Origin: Pseudomonas sp. MPC6
GTDB lineage: Bacteria > Pseudomonadota > Gammaproteobacteria > Pseudomonadales > Pseudomonadaceae
DNA: 64,000 nt
Direction: 5' to 3'
NCBI RefSeq assembly: GCF_006094435.1
Contig: NZ_CP034783.1
Coordinates: 2,011,001-2,075,000, forward strand
The position numbers and the translations under genes were made by a program. This document shows, in pieces, positions 20,878 to 35,115 of this stretch. The notes beneath the pieces were generated by a model. The model did no database searches. It worked only from the letters and a program-made list of their open reading frames with translations, and was not told where the DNA came from. The stretch's first letter is position 1; each line of letters begins with the position of its first letter.

Positions 20878-21750
20878 CTGTAGGAGCTGGCTTGCCAGCG
20901 AAGGCGGCGTACCTGACACAACGCGGTGCAGCATTCGCCCCTGTAGGAGCTGGCTTGCCAGCGAAGGCGGCGTACCTGACACATCGCGGTGCAGCATTCG
21001 CGAGCAAGCTTGCTCCTACAGGGATGGCGGTGTATCTGACACAACGCGGTGCAGCATTCGCGAGCAAGCTTGCTCCTACAGGGATGGCGGTGTACCTGAC
21101 ACAACGCGGTGCGGCATTCGCCCCTGTAGGAGCTGGCTTGCCAGCGAAGGCGGCGTACCTGACACAACGCGGTGCGGCGTTCGCGAGCAAGCTTGCTCCT
21201 ACAGGGATGGCGGTGTATCTGACACAACGCGGTGCAGCATTCGCGAGCAAGCTTGCTCCTACAGGGATGGCGGTGTATCTGACACAACGCGGTGCGGCAT
21301 TCGCGAGCAAGCTTGCTCCTACAGGGATGGCGGTGTATCTGACACAACGCGGTGCAGCATTCGCGAGCAAGCTTGCTCCTACAGGGATGGCGGTGTATCT
21401 GACACAACGCGGTGCGGCGTTCGCGAGCAAGCTTGCTCCTACAGGGATGGCGGCGTACCTGACACAACGCGGTGCAGCATTCGCCCCTGTAGGAGCTGGC
21501 TTGCCAGCGAAGGCGGCGTACCTGACACAACGCGGTGCAGCATTCGCGAGCAAGCTTGCTCCTACAGGGATGGCGGTGTACCTGATACACCGCGGTGCAG
21601 CATTCGCCCCTGTAGGAGCTGGCTTGCCAGCGAAGGCGGTGTATCTGACACAACGCGGTGCGGCATTCGCGAGCAAGCTTGCTCCTACAGGATGGCGGTG
21701 TACCTGATACACCGCGGTGTGGCATTCGCCAGCAAGCCGGCTCCTACAGG
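20878..21750. repeat. Fifteen-unit mosaic REP array, period about 60 bp
   Basis: Fifteen REPs separated by a nearly constant 35-bp linker (CTGACACAACGCGGTGCAGC). Five are class A in one orientation (GGAGCTGGCTTGCCAGCGAA). Nine are class B in the other (CGAGCAAGCTTGCTCCTAC). The last is a third variant (CCAGCAAGCCGGCTCCTAC). Order A A B B A B B B B B A B A B C. Linker variants (TATCTG/TACCTG, GCAGCA/GCGGCA/GCGGCG) are shuffled among units. It lies in the convergent gap between uup and the stress-protein gene. Several frames stay open across it on both strands because of the 60-bp period; none is credible as a gene. Confidence 0.93.
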
Positions 21751-21762
21751 GGGGGTGTGTTG

Positions 21763-22203
21763 TCAGCTTTTGTTTTGCAGGCGCACCGCAAGCACGTCGC
21801 ACGGCGCGCCGTGCAGTACGTCATTGGCGGTGGAGCCCAGCAGTAGCGCCAGACCGTGGCGGCCATGGCTGCCGACCACGATCAGGTCGCACCCTTGCTC
21901 CTTGGCCAGGTGGTGGATCTCCTGGCGGGGCTGGCCGTAGGTCAGGTGGCTGTATTCCTTGGACAGCTCCGGATACTTGATGATGAGCCGGTCCAGACGC
22001 TCCCGGGCCTGATCGAACTGCTGCTGTTGCAGTTGTGACAGGTCCATCGGTACGTCACCGCCAAAGGCCATGGCCATCGGCTCGACGATGTGCACCAGGG
22101 AGAGCTTGCAGCCGTTGCTCACCGACAGCTCGCGAGCGCGGTGGATGACAGGGTCGCACTCTTCGGTCAGGTCTACAGCGACCAGGATGTGGTTGTAGGG
22201 CAT
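21763..22203 (-). CDS. Universal stress protein, UspA family
   Basis: A 146-residue single-domain Usp: MPYNHILVAVDLTEECDPVI at the start and the nucleotide-binding GSHGRHGLALLLGSTAND near the C-terminus, followed by the typical APCDVLAVR ending. ATG at 22201-22203 has AGGAGGAG upstream, so the 28 extra in-frame codons are not used. Usp proteins bind ATP or stay nucleotide-free and help survival in stress or stationary phase. The position next to uup and a PA3016-like gene matches what I remember of P. aeruginosa PA3017. Confidence 0.95.
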   Translation of the reverse strand: MPYNHILVAVDLTEECDPVIHRARELSVSNGCKLSLVHIVEPMAMAFGGDVPMDLSQLQQQQFDQARERLDRLIIKYPELSKEYSHLTYGQPRQEIHHLAKEQGCDLIVVGSHGRHGLALLLGSTANDVLHGAPCDVLAVRLQNKS

Positions 22204-22309
22204 GAGGTGCTCCTCCTGAGGATTGCAATAAGGGTAAGTATGGCTGGTTTCAAGCGCATTGGTTTCAAAGTGACCCGGCGCGCTCATTTAAAAAAACGGG
22301 AGTACTGAT

Positions 22310-22747
22310 ATGACGGTCTGGATAGTGGTGTCAATCCTGTTAGTGGTCCTGAGCCCGCTGGCATGGTTGCGGCCGTCCCGTGGACAGAGCGGGCGCATGG
22401 CCCTGCGCATGGAGGCGCGACGCATCGGCCTGGCCATGCAACTGGCGCCGCAGGACTGGCCGCACTGGCTCAGCCCGGAGCCGCCGAGCCCGTGCGCGCA
22501 ATACCATAGGCCACGGCGTGGCAATCGGCCAGCGTGCTGGAGCTATTGGCAGAAATCCCCGGGGTTGTGGGTGAATCAGTGGCAGGAGGTGTGTGAGGAT
22601 CCTCTGCTGCTCAATCATTTCGAAAAATTGCCGGCCAATGTGTACAAGGTCGAGGCGGACAAACAGATGATCACCTTGTACTGGGGCGAGAAGGGCGAAG
22701 CCGACGTGTTGCAGCACATCGACGCCACCCTCAAGGCCCTGGCCTGA
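22310..22747 (+). CDS. Conserved hypothetical protein with N-terminal membrane anchor (PA3016-like)
   Basis: A 145-residue protein. Residues 2-20 (TVWIVVSILLVVLSPLAWL) form a membrane segment, followed by a basic stretch (MEARRIGLAMQLAPQDWPHW) and a soluble C-terminal domain rich in Trp (CWSYWQKSPGLWVNQW) ending KALA. No catalytic motif is recognisable. It is divergent from the Usp gene with 106 bp between starts; ATG at 22310 has GGGAG 8 nt upstream. The location suggests a homologue of P. aeruginosa PA3016. Function unknown. Confidence 0.78.
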   Translation: MTVWIVVSILLVVLSPLAWLRPSRGQSGRMALRMEARRIGLAMQLAPQDWPHWLSPEPPSPCAQYHRPRRGNRPACWSYWQKSPGLWVNQWQEVCEDPLLLNHFEKLPANVYKVEADKQMITLYWGEKGEADVLQHIDATLKALA

Positions 22748-22768
22748 CCCCCGATCCCCTGCCCGCCC

Positions 22769-22873
22769 CCTGTAGGAGCGAGCTTGCTCGCGATGGTCGT
22801 CAACGAAAACGCGGGAAGTCTGACACCGCGCGGTGCTCTCAGGTTGTTCGCGAGCAAGCTCGCTCCTACAGGG
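22769..22873. repeat. REPIN after the PA3016-like gene
   Basis: Inverted class-B REPs (TGTAGGAGCGAGCTTGCTCG and its complement) around a loop beginning GTCGTCAACGAAAACGCGGG. Confidence 0.88.
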
Positions 22874-22905
22874 AAGGGCGTGGCCTGCGGGTTTTATAAG
22901 GCAAT

Positions 22906-22930
22906 AAAAAGCCCGATATCATCATCGGGC
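22906..22930 (-). terminator. Minus-strand intrinsic terminator with no annotated gene ahead
   Basis: On the minus strand GCCCGAT, a 6-nt loop and ATCGGGC are followed by TTTTT. A terminator here implies a leftward transcript from the 460-bp gap upstream of fadB, or read-through from it. Confidence 0.65.
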
Positions 22931-23392
22931 GGAAGTTGGCCAGGCAGGCCGGAAATTCTTTGTCACATAGATCTTGCGGCGGGTATTCACCCAACGCGTT
23001 GAAAAATATCTCATCTCCCCCGCCAGCGTAGCCTGTTAAACCCAGGCTGCCACGATTTAGGGCGACTTTTCTAACAATTGATCCTATGAATGGCCGCACA
23101 TGCATCCGCGTGTTGCAGGTCTTCGTGGTACGGAAGTGACCGTAAAGTCGCGCTTCAACCAGTATTTTGGGCGATTGACAATTGTCGGAAATTCCGTGAA
23201 GGTGGCGTACCCAAATCAAACGGGCGTATGAATTGAGCGTTTGTATTACAGATCGCTCCTACAGAATCCCGACTATCGCGTTGGCGGGTGTGCCGGGTGG
23301 ATGGGCGTAGCATTGACGATAATCGTCCCTGCCGAGCCATTTGCCTGCGTCCGACGTGTACTGTTCAGCTTCCATATCGTGGAGATCAGTTG
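22931..23392. other. Long fadB upstream region
   Basis: A 462-bp gap less GC-rich than its surroundings. It holds a perfect palindrome GACAATTGTC (23177-23186), an inverted CAAACG/CGTTTG pair at 23217-23243 with a 15-bp centre, and a 30-codon minus-strand frame ending at the terminator (22922-23014). No promoter was identified with confidence. The PsrA consensus (CAAAC, 2-4 nt, GTTTG) was not found close to fadB. Confidence 0.4.
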
Positions 23393-25540
23393 ATGATTTA
23401 CGAAGGTAAAGCCATCACGGTTAAGGCTCTTGAAAGTGGCATCGTCGAATTGAAATTCGACCTCAAGGGTGAGTCCGTCAACAAGTTCAACCGTCTAACC
23501 CTGAACGAACTGCGTCAGGCCGTAGACACCATCAAGGCAGATAATTCGATCAAGGGTGTGATCGTCAGCAGTGGCAAGGACGTGTTCATCGTTGGCGCCG
23601 ACATCACCGAATTTGTCGAGAACTTCAAGCTGCCCGATGCAGAGCTTGTGGCAGGCAACCTCGAAGCCAACAGGATCTTCAGCGATTTCGAAGACCTGAA
23701 CGTCCCGACTGTCGCCGCGATCAACGGCATCGCCCTGGGCGGCGGTCTGGAAATGTGCCTGGCGGCGGACTACCGCGTCATGGCCAACACCGCCAAGATC
23801 GGCCTGCCGGAAGTCAAGCTGGGCATCTACCCAGGCTTCGGCGGTACCGTGCGCCTGCCGCGCATCATCGGTGCCGACAACGCCATCGAGTGGATTGCCG
23901 CCGGCAAGGAAAACCGCGCTGAAGACGCGCTGAAAGTCGGCGCCGTCGACGCTGTGGTCGCCCCGGAGAAACTCCTGGACGCCGCACTCAACCTGATCAA
24001 GGGCGCCATCTCCGGCGAGTTTGACTACAAGGCCAAGCGTCAGCCGAAGCTGGAAAAGCTCAAGCTCAACGCCATCGAACAGATGATGTCGTTCGAAACC
24101 GCCAAAGGTTTCGTCGCAGGCCAGGCCGGCCCGAACTACCCGGCACCGGTCGAAGCGATCAAGACCATCCAGAAAGCCGCGAACTTCGGTCGTGACAAGG
24201 CGCTGGAAGTCGAAGCCGCCGGTTTCGTCAAACTGGCCAAGACCTCTGCTGCGCAGTGCTTGATCGGTCTGTTCCTGAACGATCAGGAATTGAAGAAAAA
24301 GGCCAAGGCCTACGACGAAATCGCCAAGGACGTGAAGCAGGCTGCGGTATTGGGCGCTGGCATCATGGGTGGCGGTATCGCTTATCAGTCGGCGTCCAAA
24401 GGCACGCCGATCCTGATGAAAGACATCAACGAGCACGGCATCGAGCAAGGCCTGGCGGAAGCCGCCAAGCTGCTGGTGAGCCGCGTTGATAAAGGTCGCA
24501 TGACCGCGGCGAAGATGGCTGAAGTGCTCAACGGCATTCGTCCGACCCTGTCCTACGGTGACTTCGGTCACGTCGACCTGGTCGTTGAAGCCGTCGTCGA
24601 GAACCCCAAGGTCAAGCAAGCCGTGCTGGCTGAAGTGGAAGGCCAGGTCAAGGAGGACACCATCCTCGCGTCCAACACCTCGACCATTTCCATCACCTTG
24701 CTGGCCAAGGCCCTCAAGCGTCCGGAAAACTTCGTCGGCATGCACTTCTTCAACCCGGTGCACATGATGCCGCTGGTGGAAGTGATCCGTGGCGAGAAGT
24801 CCAGCGAGCTGGCGATTGCCACCACCGTGGCCTACGCCAAGAAAATGGGCAAGAACCCGATCGTCGTCAACGACTGCCCGGGCTTTTTGGTCAACCGCGT
24901 GCTGTTCCCGTACTTCGGCGGTTTCGCCAAGCTGGTCAGCGCCGGTGTGGACTTCGTGCGCATCGACAAGGTCATGGAAAAATTCGGCTGGCCGATGGGC
25001 CCGGCGTACCTGATGGACGTGGTCGGCATCGACACCGGCCACCACGGTCGCGACGTGATGGCTGAAGGTTTCCCGGACCGCATGAAAGACGACCGCCGCT
25101 CGGCCGTCGACGTGCTCTATGAAGCCAAGCGCCTGGGCCAGAAGAACGGCAAGGGCTTCTACGCCTACGAGACCGACAAGAACGGCAAGCAGAAGAAAGT
25201 CGCCGACCCGTCGGTGCTGGAAGTGCTCAAGCCGATCGTGTTCGAACAGCGTGAAGTCACCGACGACGACATCCTCAACTGGATGATGATCCCGCTGTGC
25301 CTGGAGACCGTGCGTTGCCTGGAAGACGGCATCGTCGAAACCGCCGCCGAAGCCGACATGGGCCTGGTCTACGGTATTGGTTTCCCTCCATTCCGCGGCG
25401 GTGCGCTGCGCTACATCGATTCGATCGGTGTGGCCGAGTTCGTTGCCCTGGCTGACCAGTACGCTGATTTGGGCGCGCTGTACCACCCGACCGCAAAACT
25501 GCGTGAAATGGCCAAAACCGGCCAACGGTTCTTCGGTTAA
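23393..25540 (+). CDS. fadB: Fatty acid oxidation complex subunit alpha
   Basis: A 715-residue multifunctional enzyme: enoyl-CoA hydratase/isomerase (about 1-190) and 3-hydroxyacyl-CoA dehydrogenase (about 310-715). The crotonase oxyanion region is [17 protein letters not shown]. The dehydrogenase NAD site is [18 protein letters not shown] and the catalytic His lies in [13 protein letters not shown]. With FadA it forms the alpha2beta2 complex of aerobic beta-oxidation. ATG at 23393 has GGAG 8 nt upstream; the frame extends 35 codons upstream without a good site. fadA follows 32 nt later (PA3014-PA3013 order), so the two form an operon. Confidence 0.98.
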   Translation: MIYEGKAITVKALESGIVELKFDLKGESVNKFNRLTLNELRQAVDTIKADNSIKGVIVSSGKDVFIVGADITEFVENFKLPDAELVAGNLEANRIFSDFEDLNVPTVAAINGIALGGGLEMCLAADYRVMANTAKIGLPEVKLGIYPGFGGTVRLPRIIGADNAIEWIAAGKENRAEDALKVGAVDAVVAPEKLLDAALNLIKGAISGEFDYKAKRQPKLEKLKLNAIEQMMSFETAKGFVAGQAGPNYPAPVEAIKTIQKAANFGRDKALEVEAAGFVKLAKTSAAQCLIGLFLNDQELKKKAKAYDEIAKDVKQAAVLGAGIMGGGIAYQSASKGTPILMKDINEHGIEQGLAEAAKLLVSRVDKGRMTAAKMAEVLNGIRPTLSYGDFGHVDLVVEAVVENPKVKQAVLAEVEGQVKEDTILASNTSTISITLLAKALKRPENFVGMHFFNPVHMMPLVEVIRGEKSSELAIATTVAYAKKMGKNPIVVNDCPGFLVNRVLFPYFGGFAKLVSAGVDFVRIDKVMEKFGWPMGPAYLMDVVGIDTGHHGRDVMAEGFPDRMKDDRRSAVDVLYEAKRLGQKNGKGFYAYETDKNGKQKKVADPSVLEVLKPIVFEQREVTDDDILNWMMIPLCLETVRCLEDGIVETAAEADMGLVYGIGFPPFRGGALRYIDSIGVAEFVALADQYADLGALYHPTAKLREMAKTGQRFFG

Positions 25541-25566
25541 GCGTCCAAACACTTGAGCGAGAGTGA

Positions 25567-26748
<1,182 letters not shown>

Positions 26749-26767
26749 GCGTTTTCGTTGAAGGAAG

Positions 26768-26796
26768 CCGGGGCCAAGTGCCCCGGTTTTTGTTTT
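26768..26796 (+). terminator. Intrinsic terminator of fadBA
   Basis: CCGGGGC, CAAGT loop, GCCCCGG, then TTTTTGTTTTT. Confidence 0.95.
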
Positions 26797-26851
26797 TCTG
26801 AATTATTTTTTTTTGTTTTTATTTTGAAAAGATTTGAGCGAGGGCCAAACC

Positions 26852-27088
26852 ATGCCGATACAACCTGGTCTGTACGAGCATTACAAAGGTCCGCAGTACC
26901 GCGTATTCAGCATCGCGCGGCATTCGGAAACCGAAGAGGAAGTGGTCTTCTACCAAGCCCTGTATGGCGATTACGGCTTTTGGGTGCGTCCCTTGAGCAT
27001 GTTCCTGGAGTCGGTCGAGGTTGACGGCGAACAGGTGCCGCGCTTTGCTTTGGTGCAAGCCGAACCGAGCCTTTTTTCCAAGCCATAA
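26852..27088 (+). CDS. DUF1653 domain protein
   Basis: A 78-residue protein: GLYEHYKGPQYRVFSIARHS followed by EEVVFYQALYGDYGFWVRPL and MFLESVEVDGEQVPRF, which covers the whole DUF1653 domain (a small beta-rich fold). ATG at 26852 has GAGGG 8 nt upstream; six additional in-frame codons are possible. It lies between fadA and topA as PA3012 does in P. aeruginosa. The molecular function is unknown. Confidence 0.9.
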   Translation: MPIQPGLYEHYKGPQYRVFSIARHSETEEEVVFYQALYGDYGFWVRPLSMFLESVEVDGEQVPRFALVQAEPSLFSKP

Positions 27089-27202
27089 GCTGAGTGCGCG
27101 CTGAACCCTGCGCTTGACCTCACCTTGTAGCCACTATATATAGCGGTGCCGCGTCAGGCGCCAACCGCCTTTCACTTCTAGAATTCAGGAATTTTCTGAT
27201 CC

Positions 27203-29836
<2,634 letters not shown>

Positions 29837-29863
29837 AATATGCTGTCTGATTGAACACGGGGT

Positions 29864-29966
29864 CCCTGTAGGCGCCGGCTTGCCGGCGAAGGACGTCAAC
29901 GATAACGCGCGCTGTCTGGATGAGCGCGCCGCCCTCGGGTTCTTCGCGAGCAAGCTCGCTCCTACG
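29864..29966. repeat. REPIN after topA
   Basis: A divergent left REP (TGTAGGCGCCGGCTTGCCGG) and a class-B right REP (CGCGAGCAAGCTCGCTCC) around a loop starting GACGTCAACGATAACGCGCG. The pair mixes REP classes. Confidence 0.85.
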
Positions 29967-29985
29967 GAGCGCGCGCCGTTGCCAC

Positions 29986-30028
29986 AAAAGGCCGCATGAC
30001 CACCTTCGGGTGTTCATGCGGCCTTTTT
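29986..30028. terminator. Intrinsic terminator after topA
   Basis: AAAAGGCCGCATGA and TCATGCGGCCTTTTT form a 14-bp stem around ACCACCTTCGGGTGT-type loop sequence. The T-run on both strands makes it potentially bidirectional. Confidence 0.93.
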
Positions 30029-30112
30029 GTTTTGTGCTTGCGGGAGGCGCAGGTGATCCACGACACTGTCTGACCTGCGTGAAGCAATTATTTCGTTGTG
30101 GAGGCTGCCGTC

Positions 30113-30637
30113 ATGGCCCACGAACTCTATACCCGTACCAACCAGAAGATTTATTTCGCCGGCCTGTCGCTGGAAGCGCTCGCCAAGGCCGAAGAGGGGC
30201 GGGCGATGAACTCGCTGGCGCTGATTCAGGCCGGTCGCGAATCGGCGTTGTTTCACCTGTACGGCGCGTTGCTCGGGTTGTGTCATGAAATCGCCGGCTT
30301 CTATCGCTTGCCCCAGGCCAATGCGCCGCGGGCGGAGATGCTGCTGACCCGGGAAGTGCTGGAAGCCATCGCCATTCCTGAAATGGCCGAGATGGTCGAA
30401 CTGGCGCAGAACCCGCAAACCTGGCTGGCCAGGCTGCTGGCCGCCCATGCGGCGCTGTTTCAGCCGCCGCGGGCCCCGCACAAACCGAAAGGCGATGTAA
30501 CCCAGCCACTGATCCTGGCCGTTAACCTGGATGAAGAAGAGGCGCCTCAGGAATTGAGTCGGGAAGAGCTGGAAAGCTGGCGTCAGAACCTCAAGGGCCT
30601 GGCGATCCGGTTTCGCGAAGGGTTGAACGAGTGCTGA
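30113..30637 (+). CDS. DUF6586 family protein (PA3010-like)
   Basis: A 174-residue, mainly alpha-helical soluble protein beginning MAHELYTRTNQKIYFAGLSL, with a charged C-terminal part (NLDEEEAPQELSREELESW). ATG at 30113 has GGAGG about 8 nt upstream; five more in-frame codons exist. No catalytic motif. It occupies the place of PA3010 after topA in the conserved Pseudomonas order. Function unknown. Confidence 0.85.
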   Translation: MAHELYTRTNQKIYFAGLSLEALAKAEEGRAMNSLALIQAGRESALFHLYGALLGLCHEIAGFYRLPQANAPRAEMLLTREVLEAIAIPEMAEMVELAQNPQTWLARLLAAHAALFQPPRAPHKPKGDVTQPLILAVNLDEEEAPQELSREELESWRQNLKGLAIRFREGLNEC

Positions 30638-30744
30638 AAAACTGAGTGCCTGGCCGCTGTTTCGCTCAGGGAAGTGTGTTGTAGGAAATTTCCCTGAGTG
30701 ATGACATCTGGTCAAGATCCCGAGCGAAGCCGGGAAGATGCCTA

Positions 30745-30750
30745 TATAAT
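30745..30750 (+). promoter_or_regulatory. Consensus -10 box for the PA3009-like gene
   Basis: A perfect TATAAT, 29 nt upstream of the ATG at 30779. No convincing -35 at 17 bp. Confidence 0.5.
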
Positions 30751-30778
30751 CCCCGCCTTTCTTGGAGAACTCATCCTT

Positions 30779-31012
30779 ATGCCAACGTCCTTTCTAGAAA
30801 TTGTCGAGTTACCAGACGGCCGAATCGAGCTGCGCAGGGCCGAGGACGAGGGTTCTCTGGTTACTTTGGATTTCTCCGAGGATGCCAAGGCGTTCCTGCA
30901 AGGCCAGCACGTGGAAGTCGCCAAGGCGATGTTGAGCGTCGGCGTTCAAATGGCCGGACGCCTGGTTGAAGGTGAATTTGAACCGGATCAGGGGTCGCGG
31001 ATTCTTCATTGA
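30779..31012 (+). CDS. Small conserved hypothetical protein (PA3009-like)
   Basis: A 77-residue acidic protein, MPTSFLEIVELPDGRIELRR onward, with beta-rich N-terminal half and helical LQGQHVEVAKAMLSVG. No signal peptide or membrane segment. ATG at 30779 has GGAG 11 nt upstream and a TATAAT box in front. Convergent with sulA. It corresponds in position to PA3009; function unknown. Confidence 0.83.
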   Translation: MPTSFLEIVELPDGRIELRRAEDEGSLVTLDFSEDAKAFLQGQHVEVAKAMLSVGVQMAGRLVEGEFEPDQGSRILH

Positions 31013-31051
31013 TCCCCGTCTGTCGTTTTATTGCGGACATCTTTACAGATC

Positions 31052-31074
31052 GGCTTCTCAACCTCGGAGAAGCC
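31052..31074. terminator. Hairpin between the PA3009-like gene and sulA
   Basis: GGCTTCTC, 7-nt loop, GAGAAGCC. The stem is perfect but there is no T-run, so terminator function is only possible. Confidence 0.4.
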
Positions 31075-31124
31075 CCGCGCTGCTCAGCGCATTCCCTTTG
31101 CCCGTCAACCCCAGTGTTTACCCG

Positions 31125-31598
31125 TTAACCCAGTCGAATATTCAGGCTCTGCGCGTCCCCGGTCCGGGCGGCGCTGATCAACTGTTGCCGTGAGGCTGAG
31201 CTCAGCGGGTTGAGCCAGCTGACCACCGTATGGCTGCGACCCAGGCGCAGGGCTTCGCAGGTCAGTTGCTGGGCGCTCTGGGTGCCGCGCGGCTGCAGCA
31301 GCAGGATGCGTTCGCGATTCAGGCCGGCATCGCGCAGCCAGGCCTGGGTGAGGCTGGCGGGCGGGGCGATCAGGGTCAGCCAGCGGGCGTCCTGGTCTTC
31401 GCTCAATTCCCGGAGGATCGGTGCCAGAAGGTTCAGGCAGTTCCCGGCCGCACCACGTAGCGACAGCTCGCTGAACACGTCCGGTTCGGCACTCCAAGGC
31501 GACTCGACCACCTCTTTCAGGGTCGGCGCCAACGGCTGCACCATGAACGCCTCGAACAACGGCAACTGGGCTTGCTGTGGTGTATGTGGGAACTGCAT
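31125..31598 (-). CDS. sulA: SOS cell-division inhibitor SulA
   Basis: A 157-residue protein of the SulA/ImuA-like RecA fold, beginning MQFPHTPQQAQLPLFEAFM, with the core RWLTLIAPPASLTQAWLRDA and GRSHTVVSWLNPLS. SulA blocks FtsZ polymerisation during DNA damage. ATG at 31596-31598 has AAAGGAGG 4 nt upstream. It starts 11 nt after the lexA stop on the same strand, so it is induced with lexA from the SOS boxes at 32229-32263. This lexA-sulA arrangement is usual in Pseudomonas. Confidence 0.93.
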   Translation of the reverse strand: MQFPHTPQQAQLPLFEAFMVQPLAPTLKEVVESPWSAEPDVFSELSLRGAAGNCLNLLAPILRELSEDQDARWLTLIAPPASLTQAWLRDAGLNRERILLLQPRGTQSAQQLTCEALRLGRSHTVVSWLNPLSSASRQQLISAARTGDAQSLNIRLG

Positions 31599-31609
31599 AA
31601 AGCCTCCTT

Positions 31610-32218
31610 TTAGCGGCGAATGACGCCGACACTCAAGCCTTCGATCACCAGTTCCTGATCTTTCAGGTTCACTTCGATTGGGGCGAATTCAGGGTTTTCG
31701 GCCAGCAGCCAGACTTTGCTGCCATCGCGCTTGAAGCGCTTGACGGTCACCTCGTCGCCGATCCGCGCGACCACGATCTGGCCGTTGCGGGCTTCACGGG
31801 TGGTATGGACGGCCAGCAGGTCGCCGTCGAAAATGCCCACGTCCTTCATGCTCATGCCATGGACCCGCAGCAGATAGTCGGCGCGAGGATGGAAGAAGGT
31901 CGGGTTGATGTTGCAGGATTCTTCGATGTGCTGCTGGGCGAGGATCGGCGCACCGGCCGCCACGCGGCCGATGATCGGCAGGGTGGATTCGTCGGCCTTG
32001 GCTTCGAAACCGGGGATGCGAATGCCGCGGGAGGCCCCCGGGGTCATCTCGATGGCGCCCTTGCGGGCCAGTGCCTTGAGGTGTTCTTCCGCCGCGTTGG
32101 GCGACTTGAAACCCAGTTCCTGAGCGATTTCCGCGCGGGTCGGCGGGTAGCCGTTGTCATCTAGGCAGCGTTTGATGAAGGCCAGAATCTCTGCTTGGCG
32201 TGGCGTCAGCTTTAGCAT
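31610..32218 (-). CDS. lexA: SOS repressor LexA
   Basis: A 202-residue LexA. The N-terminal winged HTH has [20 protein letters not shown] and [20 protein letters not shown]. The self-cleavage bond Ala-Gly is in [11 protein letters not shown] (about residue 85). The catalytic Ser is in [15 protein letters not shown] and the Lys in [11 protein letters not shown]. RecA-activated cleavage releases SOS genes. Two CTG-N10-CAG boxes lie immediately upstream, indicating autoregulation. Divergent from psrA. Confidence 0.98.
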   Translation of the reverse strand: MLKLTPRQAEILAFIKRCLDDNGYPPTRAEIAQELGFKSPNAAEEHLKALARKGAIEMTPGASRGIRIPGFEAKADESTLPIIGRVAAGAPILAQQHIEESCNINPTFFHPRADYLLRVHGMSMKDVGIFDGDLLAVHTTREARNGQIVVARIGDEVTVKRFKRDGSKVWLLAENPEFAPIEVNLKDQELVIEGLSVGVIRR

Positions 32219-32228
32219 ATTGATCGCT

Positions 32229-32244
32229 CTGTCTTTTTATACAG
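32229..32244. promoter_or_regulatory. SOS (LexA) box, proximal
   Basis: CTG-TCTTTTTATA-CAG fits the CTG-N10-CAG LexA operator and starts 11 nt upstream of the lexA ATG. Confidence 0.88.
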
Positions 32245-32247
32245 TGA

Positions 32248-32263
32248 CTGGGATTATATACAG
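32248..32263. promoter_or_regulatory. SOS (LexA) box, distal
   Basis: CTG-GGATTATATA-CAG, a second CTG-N10-CAG. The two boxes are offset by 19 bp, close to two helical turns, and the TATA run inside can serve as the lexA -10. Confidence 0.9.
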
Positions 32264-32405
32264 TGGAACGGTCTTGGCAATGCCCGTTTTTTTGCCCGCC
32301 GCCAGACGGTCGATCAAGCCGCTGATTAAAGCGTTGCCGATGTATGGTTAAATAGCTGACCGACGGTTCCCGAAACGAACCGCCAGACTTGACAAGGCTG
32401 GGACT

Positions 32406-32432
32406 GAAACGTATGTTTCAAACAAGTGTTTG
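32406..32432. promoter_or_regulatory. Overlapping PsrA operators
   Basis: CAAAC-AAGT-GTTTG (32419-32432 inclusive of flanks) exactly fits the published PsrA pattern CAAAC-N2-4-GTTTG. It overlaps a second palindrome GAAAC-GTAT-GTTTC at 32406-32419. Both lie 15-42 nt upstream of the psrA ATG, consistent with autorepression. Confidence 0.8.
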
Positions 32433-32447
32433 TCAGGCGGAGTAGCC

Positions 32448-33155
32448 ATGGCCCAGTCGGAAACCGTTGAACGCATTCTCGATGCTGCCGAGCAATTGTT
32501 CGCGGAAAAAGGTTTCGCCGAAACCTCGTTGCGTCTGATCACCAGCAAGGCCGGGGTCAATCTGGCGGCGGTGAATTATCACTTCGGCTCGAAGAAGGCG
32601 CTGATCCAGGCGGTCTTCTCGCGCTTTCTCGGCCCGTTCTGCATCAGCCTCGACAAAGAGCTGGAGCGGCGCCAGGCCAAGCCTGAAAACAAGCCGACCC
32701 TCGAAGAACTGCTGGAAATCCTCGTCGAACAAGCCCTGGTGGTGCAGCCACGCAGCGGCAACGACCTGTCGATCTTCATGCGCTTGCTGGGCCTGGCCTT
32801 CAGTCAGAGCCAGGGCCATTTGCGGCGTTACCTGGAAGATATGTACGGCAAGGTGTTCCGCCGCTACATGACGCTGGTCAACGAGGCCGCCCCGCGGATT
32901 CCACCGATCGAACTGTTCTGGCGCGTGCACTTCATGCTCGGTGCCGCGGCGTTCAGCATGTCGGGGATCAAGGCCTTGCGCGCCATTGCCGAGACCGACT
33001 TCGGCGTCAACACCTCCATCGAGCAGGTCATGCGGCTGATGGTGCCGTTCCTGGCGGCCGGCATGCGCGCCGAAACCGGCGTGACCGACACGGCCATGGC
33101 CACCGCGCAGCTGCGTCCGCGTAGCAAATCGACACCCTTTGCCGCCAAGGTTTGA
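32448..33155 (+). CDS. psrA: TetR-family regulator PsrA
   Basis: A 235-residue TetR-family protein. N-terminal HTH: ETVERILDAAEQLFAEKGFA and ITSKAGVNLAAVNYHFGSKK; the C-terminal ligand domain covers about residues 70-210. PsrA is a long-chain fatty-acid-responsive regulator that controls beta-oxidation genes and activates rpoS in Pseudomonas. ATG at 32448 has GGAG 6 nt upstream. The operator just upstream points to autoregulation. Divergent from lexA and followed by nagZ 155 bp away, the PA3007-PA3006-PA3005 order. Confidence 0.95.
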   Translation: MAQSETVERILDAAEQLFAEKGFAETSLRLITSKAGVNLAAVNYHFGSKKALIQAVFSRFLGPFCISLDKELERRQAKPENKPTLEELLEILVEQALVVQPRSGNDLSIFMRLLGLAFSQSQGHLRRYLEDMYGKVFRRYMTLVNEAAPRIPPIELFWRVHFMLGAAAFSMSGIKALRAIAETDFGVNTSIEQVMRLMVPFLAAGMRAETGVTDTAMATAQLRPRSKSTPFAAKV

Positions 33156-33310
33156 CCCCGCACGGGTGGGCGCGGCAGCGGACATCCGCTAAGCTGGGCG
33201 CCCATGCCGACTCTCGTTTCGAACCTGCACCCCATTGTTTGCGCCAACCGGGCTATCACCCGGGGTGACCAATGCGTGCGAGCCGGGTTTATCGTTATCA
33301 AGGAATCTCT

Positions 33311-35070
<1,760 letters not shown>

Positions 35071-35115
35071 GTTGTGCGCCACCGTCGCTAATTCATCTTC
35101 AAAAGCATCGAGTGT

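Noticed and set aside
20684..21940. Four overlapping open frames of about 290-370 residues on both strands
   Set aside because: They lie on the 60-bp mosaic REP array. The period is divisible by three and the repeats lack stops, so several frames stay open and encode repeating peptides. No ribosome site or family resemblance.
22866..23219. Minus-strand frame of 117 residues upstream of fadB
   Set aside because: It crosses an intrinsic terminator and enters a REP; codon pattern not protein-like. Only the shorter 30-codon frame is kept as a weak possibility.
23217..23243. PsrA operator upstream of fadB
   Set aside because: CAAACG and CGTTTG are present but separated by 15 bp, not the 2-4 nt between CAAAC and GTTTG that PsrA needs.
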